15,178 nucleotides of DNA, from assembly GCA_900549855.1 (NCBI GenBank), contig URPS01000050.1, positions 1-15,178 on the forward strand, in the 5' to 3' direction. This DNA comes from an uncultured bacterium (GTDB lineage Bacteria > Cyanobacteriota > Vampirovibrionia > Gastranaerophilales > Gastranaerophilaceae). Of the stretch, positions 6,665-13,496 are shown piece after piece (positions within the stretch are counted from its first letter, which is position 1; every line of letters starts with the position of its first letter). The position numbers and the translations under genes were made by a program. The notes beneath the pieces are model-generated. The model worked only from the letters and a program-made list of their open reading frames with translations. It was not told the DNA's origin and did not search any database.

Positions 6665-8491
6665 TTGTCGGATTTAATTTTGGATAATACGTATTTAATA
6701 CTTTTGCTTCCGCTATGGATCTTTTTAATCATAATGTGCGGCAGATTTTTTGCTGTTTATGTGAATAAAACTATTATTTATGTTCTAACTTTGCTTTCAT
6801 CTTTTTTAGGTATTTTATTATGTTCTGCAAGTCTTTTAAAACTTGATTATTCTTTAGAGCAAAGTTTCGATTTTATAAAAATAAACAATTTTTCAATTCC
6901 GTTTGGCATCTATATTGATAAAATTTCTCTTATAATTGCGCTGGTTCTTTTTCTTGTGAGCTTTTTTGTTCAAGCTTTTTCTATTGATTACATGAAGGAT
7001 GAAGCTAAGCAGTATAGATTTTACGCTTTTTTGAATATGTTTAATTTTTCAATGGCAGGTTTATTATTTAGCCCGAATCTTTTTCAGATGTATTTTTTCT
7101 GGGAATTGGTCGGAGTAATGTCATATTTACTTATTGGATTTGATTACAAAAATCCTGTTAAATCAGAAGCTTCAAAACGTGTATTTTTGATGAACAGAGT
7201 TGGTGATACTGCTCTTATTGGTGGAATAATTATTACTTCGTATTTTATGTACAATTATAGCGGAAATTCTAATCTTGCTTCTTTAAATTTTGAGGATTTT
7301 AATTCAATATCTGCGATACTTTCGGCTTACACTTCAACTCCATTATTCTATATTATATGCGGATTATTTATAATTGGAGCAGCTGTAAAATCAGCTCAAT
7401 TTCCATTTTATACGTGGTTACAAGATGCGATGGAGGCAAAGCTTCCGGTTAGCGCCCTATTGCATTCTGCAACAATGGTTGTAGCCGGTGCGTATCTTTT
7501 GATAAGAATGCTTTCGTTTTTCACTTTAGAACAACCTCTGATGAATATTATTGCAGGATTAGGAATTCTAACAGCGCTTATTTGTTCAATTCTAGCTTCT
7601 GTTGAAACTCATCCGAAGAAGGTTTTAGCTTATTCAACATCAGCAAATTTAGGTTTGATATTTTTAGCAATCGGTTTTTTGAATATAAAAGCTGCTTTAA
7701 TATTTCTTGTTGCTCATGCATTTATAAAATCAGCTTTATTTTTATCACTGGATGATATTAATCACTACGTGAATTATGTAACTTTTTTGCTGGGTGGTCT
7801 AAGTCTTTCCGGATTGATTTTCTCAGGATTGATAGCAAAAGAATTGGTATACGCAACAACTTCAAGCTGTCCGTTTGTTTCCATTTTATATTGTTTAGTG
7901 GCGTTTTTTACTGCGTTTTATATTATGCGAATTGCGTTAGTTGTTATACAAGATAAAAAACTTGTTAATACCGTAAATTTCAAAAAGTTTATACCAATCG
8001 GATTCTTATTTTTGTTAAATATAGTTTTTTACTTTTTTGTAAGAGGAAAAGTTGAATACAAAATTGCAGAACCATTCTATTTGGCATTTTTAGGCTGGGC
8101 TGTTGTTTATATTTTGTATGTAAAAAATTTGCTGACAAAGTTTACTACAACTCCCAAAATATTGGAAAATTTTTATAACAAAATTTTAGTAAAAATTTAT
8201 GAAAAAATAGCACAAGTTTCAGATTTTATAGAATTAAATTTTTTATCCAATTATAAGCCTGTAATGTTATTTGCAAAATGTTCTGTAAAAATTTCAGGCT
8301 GGATAGAAGAAAATATTATGAATAAATCCGTAAAAATAACTGTTAATTCCGCCAAAAAACTTTCCGAATGGGGAGCAAAACTACAAAGCAGAAATGTGCA
8401 GACTTATAATGCGTATGGTTTTATTCTGTTAACGATTGTGATTACACTAATTATAATCGGGTATACAATGATGTTTAATCAATTAAGTTAA
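6665..8491 (+). CDS. nuoL: NADH-quinone oxidoreductase subunit L (antiporter-like), with a shortened loop between helices 11 and 12
   Basis: NuoL is the distal proton-pumping antiporter-like subunit with the lateral helix. It starts at TTG (6665), supported by AGGAGGA at 6651-6657, seven bases upstream. The 608 residues contain SIDYM, the channel glutamate E147 in YFFWELVGVMSYLLIG, K242 in AAVKSAQFPFYTWL, PVSALLHSATMVVAGAYL, K355 in AHAFIK and K392 in LIAKELV. The C-terminal lateral helix and last anchor helix are present (KLQSRNVQTYNAYGF). The distance from K355 to K392 is 37 residues, against 57 in E. coli NuoL (K342 to K399). The loop that normally carries an MGGL motif is missing without any break of frame. 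Some usual residues differ (AKLPVSAL for GPTPVSAL). Confidence 0.95.
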   Translation: MSDLILDNTYLILLLPLWIFLIIMCGRFFAVYVNKTIIYVLTLLSSFLGILLCSASLLKLDYSLEQSFDFIKINNFSIPFGIYIDKISLIIALVLFLVSFFVQAFSIDYMKDEAKQYRFYAFLNMFNFSMAGLLFSPNLFQMYFFWELVGVMSYLLIGFDYKNPVKSEASKRVFLMNRVGDTALIGGIIITSYFMYNYSGNSNLASLNFEDFNSISAILSAYTSTPLFYIICGLFIIGAAVKSAQFPFYTWLQDAMEAKLPVSALLHSATMVVAGAYLLIRMLSFFTLEQPLMNIIAGLGILTALICSILASVETHPKKVLAYSTSANLGLIFLAIGFLNIKAALIFLVAHAFIKSALFLSLDDINHYVNYVTFLLGGLSLSGLIFSGLIAKELVYATTSSCPFVSILYCLVAFFTAFYIMRIALVVIQDKKLVNTVNFKKFIPIGFLFLLNIVFYFFVRGKVEYKIAEPFYLAFLGWAVVYILYVKNLLTKFTTTPKILENFYNKILVKIYEKIAQVSDFIELNFLSNYKPVMLFAKCSVKISGWIEENIMNKSVKITVNSAKKLSEWGAKLQSRNVQTYNAYGFILLTIVITLIIIGYTMMFNQLS

Positions 8492-8507
8492 AGAAGATAA
8501 AGGAAAA

Positions 8508-10004
8508 ATGATGAGTATATTTTTATCAATACCGTTTTTAATATTTATGCCATTGGTGATTTCTGTTCTTATTTTATCACCGCTTTTTACTAAAAATGAA
8601 ATCGTAGTAAGACGATTTGCCAAAAGTGTCTTCGGATTTCATTTTCTGTATATGATTTTGATGCTTGCTTGCTTTGATTCAGCAAATCCATATTTGAGCG
8701 AAATCCATTTCTTTGGACAAGATTGGATTCAATCTTTAGGGATAAAATTTGTATTCAAGATTGATAATATTTCTATGATATTAACAACTTTGACATCATT
8801 TGTATTTTTACTGGCATCTTTTGCAAGTAAATTCAATATAAGAGCAAATCATAAATTCTATTATTCTATGCTAATGCTTTTAGAATGTGCGATTTTAGGT
8901 ATATTTACTGCCGGTGATATGTTTGTATTCTTCTTGTTCTGGGAATTAGAACTGATACCAGCATATTTTTTAATAGGCAATAAATGGCGTGGTAATGAAA
9001 CAGATGATGAAGAAAAAAGGGCGCATAATTCTGCTGTAAAATTTGTGCTATTTACTTTTTTAGGCAGTATGATAATGCTATTGGGCATCCTTCTTTTGCA
9101 TTATTACAACTTCATTACAACTGGATTTCTATCAGCAGTATTTTCAGATATAAACGCTTCTCAAATACCTAGCTTTATTCAAAATCTTATATCTGTATGC
9201 CTGCTTATAGGCTTTGGTGTAAAACTTCCGATTGTTCCATTACACACTTGGTTACCGGATGCGCATACAAACGCTCCGACTCCGATAAGTATGGTTTTAG
9301 CGGGAATTTTGCTTAAAACAGGTGCATATGGTATTTATAGATTTAATTATCAAACTCTATCAGACGCATTTATTACAATTGCGCCAATTTTGGCAGTATT
9401 AGCTTTGATTAATATAATTTATACAGCTTTTGTTGCTTACAACCAAACAGATATTAAGAGAATTGTTGCGTATTCCAGTATTTCTAATATGGGTTTAGTT
9501 CTACTTGGACTTTGCGCCATAAATAAAATCGGACTTTCCGCTTCAATATTTCATATGGTAGCGCACGCACTTGTAACTTGCGGTTTGTTTATGATTGCAG
9601 GTGTCGTTTATTTGAGATGTAAAAATCGTGACATAAATACTTTATCCGGTATTGCAACCGTTATGCCAAGATTGTTTGGTTTTGCGACCGTAATTGTACT
9701 GGCATCTATTGGCATTCCAGCTTTTGCACCATTTGTAAGTGAAATTTTAACAATTTTTGCTGCAATGAATGCAGATTTTTCTGACATATTAAAATTAGTG
9801 TCAGTATTCTCGCTACCGCTACTTATAGTAAGTTCTTGCTATATGCTTAAATTTTTGCACAAAGGATTCTTTGGGAAATTGCCTGAAGGGTACGAAAAAA
9901 TTAATGATATAACAGTGCACGAATTTATTATTTTAGCAGCAGTTCTTGCAGGACTTGTTTTGTTTGGAATTTTCCCAAATACTCTTTTAGGTTTAATAGG
10001 ATAA
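8508..10004 (+). CDS. nuoM: NADH-quinone oxidoreductase subunit M (antiporter-like)
   Basis: NuoM (ND4/NdhD) is the middle antiporter-like proton channel of the membrane arm. The 498-residue protein with about 14 helices shows all key residues: E146 in FLFWELELIPAYFLIG, K239 in GFGVKLPIVPLHTWLPDAH, K270 in GILLKTGAYGIYRF and E412 in FAPFVSEIL. These correspond to E144, K234, K265 and E407 in E. coli. YSSISNMGLVLLGL and HMVAHALVTCGLFMIAG are also normal. Two adjacent ATG codons (8508 and 8511) are possible; AGGA at 8501-8504 fits the second slightly better. It begins 16 bases after nuoL. Confidence 0.97.
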   Translation: MMSIFLSIPFLIFMPLVISVLILSPLFTKNEIVVRRFAKSVFGFHFLYMILMLACFDSANPYLSEIHFFGQDWIQSLGIKFVFKIDNISMILTTLTSFVFLLASFASKFNIRANHKFYYSMLMLLECAILGIFTAGDMFVFFLFWELELIPAYFLIGNKWRGNETDDEEKRAHNSAVKFVLFTFLGSMIMLLGILLLHYYNFITTGFLSAVFSDINASQIPSFIQNLISVCLLIGFGVKLPIVPLHTWLPDAHTNAPTPISMVLAGILLKTGAYGIYRFNYQTLSDAFITIAPILAVLALINIIYTAFVAYNQTDIKRIVAYSSISNMGLVLLGLCAINKIGLSASIFHMVAHALVTCGLFMIAGVVYLRCKNRDINTLSGIATVMPRLFGFATVIVLASIGIPAFAPFVSEILTIFAAMNADFSDILKLVSVFSLPLLIVSSCYMLKFLHKGFFGKLPEGYEKINDITVHEFIILAAVLAGLVLFGIFPNTLLGLIG

Positions 10005-10023
10005 TATAGAGGACGTAGCGATT

Positions 10024-11457
10024 ATGTTGAACGATATTTTTAATATATTATTACCACAAATTGCATTAGCAGGATTTATAATTCTACAGCTCGTTTTGAG
10101 TATCATAATTCATCCGAGAAAATATAAGTATGCAAGATTAATTTCAACTGTTGGCATAGTACTGAGTATAATCTTGTTATCAACGGTTCAGACAGAGCCT
10201 CAATATTTTGGGTTCCATAATTCCATAATGTCAGATAGTTATACACTTCTGTTTGATTTCGTAATTTTGGTTTGCGGATTTTTAGTTGCACTCCTTTCAA
10301 GAAGTCATGTTAAGACGATTAAAAGAAATGCTTATACATTCCACGCAATTCTTTTGGCTGGTATTTTCGGCGCAATGAATATTGTATCAGCGAATGATTT
10401 TCTCACTTTATTTGTGTCTGCTGAAATTTTGAGTTTTTCAACTTATTTTTTAATCGCCTCTGCCAAAGGTTATTATTCAAAAGAAGCAGCTTTTAAGTAT
10501 CTTCTGACTTCTGCAATCTCATCAGGTGTATTTTTGTTTGGGGTTTCGTATTTGTATGGTGTTTCTGGTTCTTTCAATTTATCAACAATTCATGAAACAA
10601 TCATTAATCAAGATGCTTCAATAATGTATTCAATATCTGCAATAATGATAGTTTTAGGTCTTATTTCAAAGTTGGCAGTATTTCCTTTTGCAAATTGGAT
10701 AATTGATGTTTACAAAGGCTGCGAAACATCAGTTCTTGCTTTTTTATCAACAATACCAAAACTTGCTATTTTTGGAATTGTTTGCAGGTTATTAGTATTT
10801 CCTCTTAGTAATAGTTTTGAATTGACATTTGTCGTGGCGGTAATTTCACTCATAACTGCACTATGGGCGAATACTTATGCAATAAGAGAAAATAATGTTA
10901 AAGTTATTCTTGCGTGCTCGGCATCAGCAAATTCTTCTTATGTATTGTTAGCTGCAAGCCTTGTTTCTGTATATAATTTATCGACAGTTATATTTTATTT
11001 ATTATGCTATGTTTTAATGAATATTTCGGCTTTTGCTTTCTTAAATATTTGTGGCAACAATCACGATATGGATGTAAAAAGTTTTCAGGGATTATTTAAT
11101 GCGAATCACGGTTTAACAGGAGCGTATGCATTTTCTATAATTGCACTAGCCGGATTTCCGCTAACTTCAGGATTTATCGCAAAAATATATTTGTTTACAG
11201 CGATTGCAAATTCCGGTTTGGTATTTGTACCATTTTTATTGGTATTGTTGATTCTAACAGTTGTTGCTTTATATTATTACTTAAAAATATTGCTTCCGCT
11301 TTTTGCAAAATGTGATAAAAATATAGATGTTGCTAAATTAAATCCAGTGTTTTCACAAAAATTTGTTCTGGTAATAACAGCAATTATGACTTTGATTATT
11401 GGTATTTATCCGGAAAAAATTATCGAGTTATGCAGATTTATAGCTTATAATATATGA
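10024..11457 (+). CDS. nuoN: NADH-quinone oxidoreductase subunit N (antiporter-like)
   Basis: NuoN (ND2/NdhB) is the antiporter-like subunit closest to the quinone end. The 477-residue protein is the usual length with about 14 helices. The channel residues are E134 in FVSAEILSFSTYFLIA, K216 in ISKLAVFPFANWIIDVYKG, K246 in STIPKLAIFG and K387 in SGFIAKIYLF, matching E133, K217, K247 and K395 in E. coli. The usual SPFHMWTPDVYEGAPT segment is present but diverged. AGAGGA at 10008-10013 is the ribosome site. It is the last gene of the operon; nuoE, F and G do not follow. Confidence 0.95.
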   Translation: MLNDIFNILLPQIALAGFIILQLVLSIIIHPRKYKYARLISTVGIVLSIILLSTVQTEPQYFGFHNSIMSDSYTLLFDFVILVCGFLVALLSRSHVKTIKRNAYTFHAILLAGIFGAMNIVSANDFLTLFVSAEILSFSTYFLIASAKGYYSKEAAFKYLLTSAISSGVFLFGVSYLYGVSGSFNLSTIHETIINQDASIMYSISAIMIVLGLISKLAVFPFANWIIDVYKGCETSVLAFLSTIPKLAIFGIVCRLLVFPLSNSFELTFVVAVISLITALWANTYAIRENNVKVILACSASANSSYVLLAASLVSVYNLSTVIFYLLCYVLMNISAFAFLNICGNNHDMDVKSFQGLFNANHGLTGAYAFSIIALAGFPLTSGFIAKIYLFTAIANSGLVFVPFLLVLLILTVVALYYYLKILLPLFAKCDKNIDVAKLNPVFSQKFVLVITAIMTLIIGIYPEKIIELCRFIAYNI

Positions 11458-11487
11458 TACATTCTGTAAAATTTTTGTTCAAAAATA

Positions 11488-11516
11488 TTGACAAATTTGA
11501 ATATTTATTGTAATCT
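11488..11516 (+). promoter_or_regulatory. Promoter of the 106-residue small membrane protein gene
   Basis: A perfect -35 TTGACA lies at 11488-11493. The -10 is either TGTAAT (11509-11514, 15-base spacing, five of six matches) or TAATCT (11511-11516, 17-base spacing). Transcription would start near 11522, giving a leader of about 25 bases with GAGGG at 11536-11540. This separates the gene from the nuo operon. Confidence 0.55.
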
Positions 11517-11547
11517 TCTGGAGTGTGTAAATATCGAGGGTTTAATT

Positions 11548-11868
11548 ATGAAAATCTCTGCTATCCAATGTTATCAACCTATGCACGTAGTAAGAAGTGC
11601 AAAAAAGAACAACACAGTTTATGGAGCAACGATAAAAGATGATGTTCCAAGAGGGGATGTGGTTGCTTTCAGAGGCAATGAAACCGCAAAGGGTATAGGT
11701 ATTGGAGCTCTTGTAGGTTTAGGTGCTTTGACGATTTTATCAGGAGGAGCTGCTGCTCCGTTAGCATATGGACTTTATGCCGCTGCTAGTGGTGCTGCCG
11801 GCGGAATGCTTGGTAAAGCAATTGAAGAAACAAACAAAAAGAATGACAACAAAGATGACAAGGGTTAA
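11548..11868 (+). CDS. Small glycine-rich membrane protein (glycine-zipper-like), lineage-type N-terminus
   Basis: I do not recognise a named family. The 106 residues start MKISAIQCYQPMHVVR, then a polar stretch ending DVVAFRGNE (residues about 56-64), then a long Gly/Ala-rich segment from GIGIGALVGLGALTILSGG to SGAAGGMLGKAIEE (about 68-109 region, up to two tight helices), and a charged Lys/Asp/Asn tail. Repeated small residues at i, i+4 resemble glycine-zipper membrane segments. The start at ATG 11548 is set by GAGGG seven bases upstream; the open frame continues to a TTG at 11488, but that codon is inside the -35 box. The N-terminus resembles that of the protein at 12993 (M-[KR]-I-x-x-I-Q-x-Y). 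It stands alone between nuoN and a strong terminator. Function unknown. Confidence 0.75.
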   Translation: MKISAIQCYQPMHVVRSAKKNNTVYGATIKDDVPRGDVVAFRGNETAKGIGIGALVGLGALTILSGGAAAPLAYGLYAAASGAAGGMLGKAIEETNKKNDNKDDKG

Positions 11869-11885
11869 TTCTCTGTCATCTTTGT
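11849..11885. repeat. Perfect 12-bp inverted repeat across the stop codon of the small membrane protein gene
   Basis: ACAAAGATGACA (11849-11860) and TGTCATCTTTGT (11874-11885) are exact reverse complements around a 13-base loop that contains the stop codon (11866-11868). No T-run follows, so it is not an intrinsic terminator by itself; it may stabilise the mRNA 3' end or act as a protein site. A true terminator hairpin follows 10 bases later. Confidence 0.7.
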
Positions 11886-11895
11886 GCAAGTGTGG

Positions 11896-11926
11896 AAGAA
11901 TTGAATAAGAGTTCAATTCTTTTTTT
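11896..11926 (+). terminator. Rho-independent terminator
   Basis: AAGAATTGAA (11896-11905) pairs perfectly with TTCAATTCTT (11912-11921) around the 6-base loop TAAGAG, followed directly by a run of Ts to 11926. It ends the transcript of the small membrane protein gene. The T-run abuts the promoter of the next gene. Confidence 0.85.
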
Positions 11927-11927
11927 G

Positions 11928-11936
11928 TGCTAAAAT
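11928..11936 (+). promoter_or_regulatory. Extended -10 promoter of the OB/HD-domain gene
   Basis: TGCTAAAAT (11928-11936) fits the extended -10 form TGnTAnAAT, with transcription expected near 11943 and a leader of about 18 bases. No -35 is visible, as the upstream bases are the terminator stem. TTTGGAG at 11947-11953 is the ribosome site. Confidence 0.5.
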
Positions 11937-11960
11937 ATAGCAATAATTTGGAGAATAAAA

Positions 11961-12791
11961 ATGTTTAGTACTGATATTATTTATGAAGTAGTTACTTTTG
12001 CCGTAGGTGATACAAAATCCGGAAGTAAAATGGGGAAATTGTTACTCAAAGACCCTAATAGCGGTGAAAATTTGAATTGTATTTTGTGGGAAGAAGCTCT
12101 TAACAGAATGGATTCAAAGCTATTTAGATGCGGTAATCAACTTAGAATAGTATCAGGTTCTTTTAATGAAAAATATAATAATTGTCTTGTTTCAGCTCTT
12201 GAACTTATAAAAGAGGCAAAAACCGGTTTGGATGAAAAAGAACGTGAAGCAGAATATAAGGCGCTGGAAAGCTATATTGAAAGAATTAACGATGAAAAAT
12301 TAAGAACTTTTGTTTCTGACATTTATGCAAAAAATAAAGATAAAATCTTGATTATGCCGGCAGCCAAGCTTATGCATCACAATTATATTGGTGGGCTTAT
12401 GGTTCATACTTTAGAATGTTTGAAGTATGCAGAAGTTAACTTGCAAGCATTTTTCCAGCGAGTTAATCAGGATGAAGTTTTTGCTGCGTGCCTTTTGCAT
12501 GATATTGGTAAAATCTTTGAATATACAATTAATACAGAATCCGGTTTGATAGATTATGACGAAAACTTTAGAAAAGAATGGATTTCGCATTCACAATACG
12601 GTTTTTCTATCTGTATGACAGCTGGGTTCAAACGTGTAGCTAAAATGATTGCCGCTCACCACGCTAGAGCAGATTGGGGTGCGATAGTTGATTTGAATGA
12701 GAAAGACTTGGAACCTTATGTTTATTTGATTCATCATATTGATGATATGTCTGCAAAATTTGGAAAAACAAATGTTGCAATGCTTGGGTAA
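11961..12791 (+). CDS. OB-fold and HD-domain phosphohydrolase, YhaM-type 3'-5' exoribonuclease
   Basis: The 276-residue protein has an N-terminal OB-like nucleic-acid binding segment (about 5-85: DTKSGSKMGKLLLKDPNSGENLNCILWEE, then the strand LRIVSGSFNEKY). It is followed by an HD metal-dependent phosphohydrolase domain: MHHNYIGGLMVHTLE (H149), ACLLHDIGK (H180-D181), SHSQYGFSI (H210), AAHHARADWGA (H233-H234) and HHIDDMSAKFG (D261/D262). This order and the GGL-HT and LLHDIGK motifs match YhaM, a 3'-5' exonuclease of Firmicutes acting on RNA and single-stranded DNA; YhaM itself is somewhat longer (about 310 residues). All expected metal ligands appear present. It is a single-gene unit between a terminator and a tRNA. 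Activity and substrate are inferred. Confidence 0.82.
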   Translation: MFSTDIIYEVVTFAVGDTKSGSKMGKLLLKDPNSGENLNCILWEEALNRMDSKLFRCGNQLRIVSGSFNEKYNNCLVSALELIKEAKTGLDEKEREAEYKALESYIERINDEKLRTFVSDIYAKNKDKILIMPAAKLMHHNYIGGLMVHTLECLKYAEVNLQAFFQRVNQDEVFAACLLHDIGKIFEYTINTESGLIDYDENFRKEWISHSQYGFSICMTAGFKRVAKMIAAHHARADWGAIVDLNEKDLEPYVYLIHHIDDMSAKFGKTNVAMLG

Positions 12792-12803
12792 GAAATAAAC
12801 TAC

Positions 12804-12832
12804 TTGATATTTGGTTTTGTTTTTGATTTAAT
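12804..12832 (+). promoter_or_regulatory. Promoter of the tRNA-Leu transcription unit
   Basis: TTGATA (12804-12809) is followed after exactly 17 bases by TTTAAT (12827-12832), preceded by TGA, so it also has the extended -10 dinucleotide. Transcription would begin near 12839, giving a 45-base 5' leader before the mature tRNA. This leader contains a small hairpin, CAATG/CATTG at 12844-12857. Confidence 0.55.
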
Positions 12833-12883
12833 TATTCCAGTAGCAATGAAAGCATTGTGAATGTATTTTTGAAAATAGAATAT

Positions 12884-12967
12884 GCCGATGTGATGGAATT
12901 GGTAGACGTGCCAGACTCAAAATCTGGTGTAGGCAACTACGTGCCGGTTCGACCCCGGCCATCGGCA
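12884..12967 (+). tRNA. trnL(CAA): tRNA-Leu (anticodon CAA)
   Basis: An 84-base class II tRNA folds fully. The acceptor GCCGATG (12884-12890) pairs with CATCGGC (12960-12966), with discriminator A at 12967. The anticodon stem is CCAGA/TCTGG with loop CTCAAAA and anticodon CAA at 12918-12920, which reads UUG. The long variable arm GTAG-GCAA-CTAC (12929-12940) is typical of leucine tRNAs. The T stem is GCCGG/CCGGC with loop TTCGACC. The 3' CCA is not encoded. The D-loop GGTAGA region is conserved. A T-rich stretch follows, but the next gene begins only 25 bases downstream. Confidence 0.97.
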
Positions 12968-12992
12968 TTTTTATTTTACACTAGGCTTTATT

Positions 12993-13277
12993 ATGAGAAT
13001 ACAAAATATACAGAATTATCCAAGTTCGCAAATTTGTTGTGCGAAAAAGATGGGTTCATCTCAAAAAGTTGCAGGAAGTGTTCCTCAATCAAAAACTCCT
13101 TTGGCTGATGGTTTGAGCACATTTGGAGCTTGGTTTGGTTTTGGGGTCGGTCTGGATTTAGTGTCCAGAAAATGTCAGTTTTCTAAATCACCAATGAAAA
13201 ATTCTCTTGCTATCAATGGGCTAATCGGTGCAGCAGCGGGATTATTTGCTTTTTATCATGATAAGAAAAATTCTTAA
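12993..13277 (+). CDS. Small hydrophobic protein, lineage-type N-terminus
   Basis: I recognise no named family. The 94 residues begin MRIQNIQNYPSSQICCAKK, a polar Ser/Lys-rich stretch with two adjacent cysteines. Two hydrophobic Gly-rich segments follow (LSTFGAWFGFGVGLDLV at about 41-57 and LAINGLIGAAAGLFAFYHD at about 72-90), then a Lys tail. The N-terminal pattern M-[KR]-I-x-x-I-Q-x-Y and the Gly-rich membrane part recall the protein at 11548. The ribosome site is weak (TAGG at 12982-12985). No separate promoter is visible after the tRNA, so it may be made from the tRNA transcript. It precedes the 52-residue gene by 12 bases. Confidence 0.68.
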   Translation: MRIQNIQNYPSSQICCAKKMGSSQKVAGSVPQSKTPLADGLSTFGAWFGFGVGLDLVSRKCQFSKSPMKNSLAINGLIGAAAGLFAFYHDKKNS

Positions 13278-13289
13278 AAAGGAGATTTT

Positions 13290-13448
13290 ATGATTACTCG
13301 AGAAGTTAGAGAGTGGTTGCAAAAAGTTGAGCGTAGACAATATTCTTATGATGACGCTATGTATGAATTTATGAGATTTTCTTCTTTTTTGACAAGAGAA
13401 GAAATGAAAATGATTAAATCAAAATTGGAAAGTTCGTATAAAAAATAA
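13290..13448 (+). CDS. Small protein of 52 residues, unknown function
   Basis: A short open frame begins at ATG 13290 and ends at TAA 13446-13448. The strong AAGGAG at 13279-13284, five bases upstream, is the best evidence that it is translated. The product starts MITREVREWLQKVERR and is highly charged and probably all-helical (REVREWLQKVERR, then DDAMYEFMRFSSFL, then TREEMKMIKSKLESS), perhaps two or three helices. It has no signal peptide, membrane segment or cysteine. It sits 12 bases after the small membrane protein and 48 bases before the SIS gene, so it is probably in the same transcript as the former. Confidence 0.65.
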   Translation: MITREVREWLQKVERRQYSYDDAMYEFMRFSSFLTREEMKMIKSKLESSYKK

Positions 13449-13466
13449 CAAATTTTAGAAGAAACA

Positions 13467-13475
13467 TGTTAAAAT
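13467..13475 (+). promoter_or_regulatory. Extended -10 promoter of the SIS-domain gene
   Basis: TGTTAAAAT (13467-13475) fits TGnTAnAAT, the same form as at 11928, with no -35 at 17 bases. Transcription would begin near 13482, only about 15 bases before the ATG at 13497, with the ribosome site AAGGTGA at 13484-13490 near the 5' end of the message. Confidence 0.42.
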
Positions 13476-13496
13476 AAAAATGTAAGGTGAAAGAGC

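Noticed and set aside
6665..8491. NuoL as a pseudogene or frameshifted because of its missing loop
   Set aside because: The frame is intact across the shortened region, the channel lysines and the C-terminal lateral helix are present, and the gene has a strong ribosome site.
11471..11486. Hairpin ATTTTTG/CAAAAAT after nuoN as a terminator of the nuo operon
   Set aside because: It is purely AT-rich with almost no loop and has no following T-run; it is likely chance in AT-rich DNA. The end of the nuo transcript is not visible.
12857..13108. Open reading frame of 83 codons across the tRNA
   Set aside because: It runs through the whole tRNA-Leu gene and out of frame with the better-supported small protein at 12993; it has no ribosome site.
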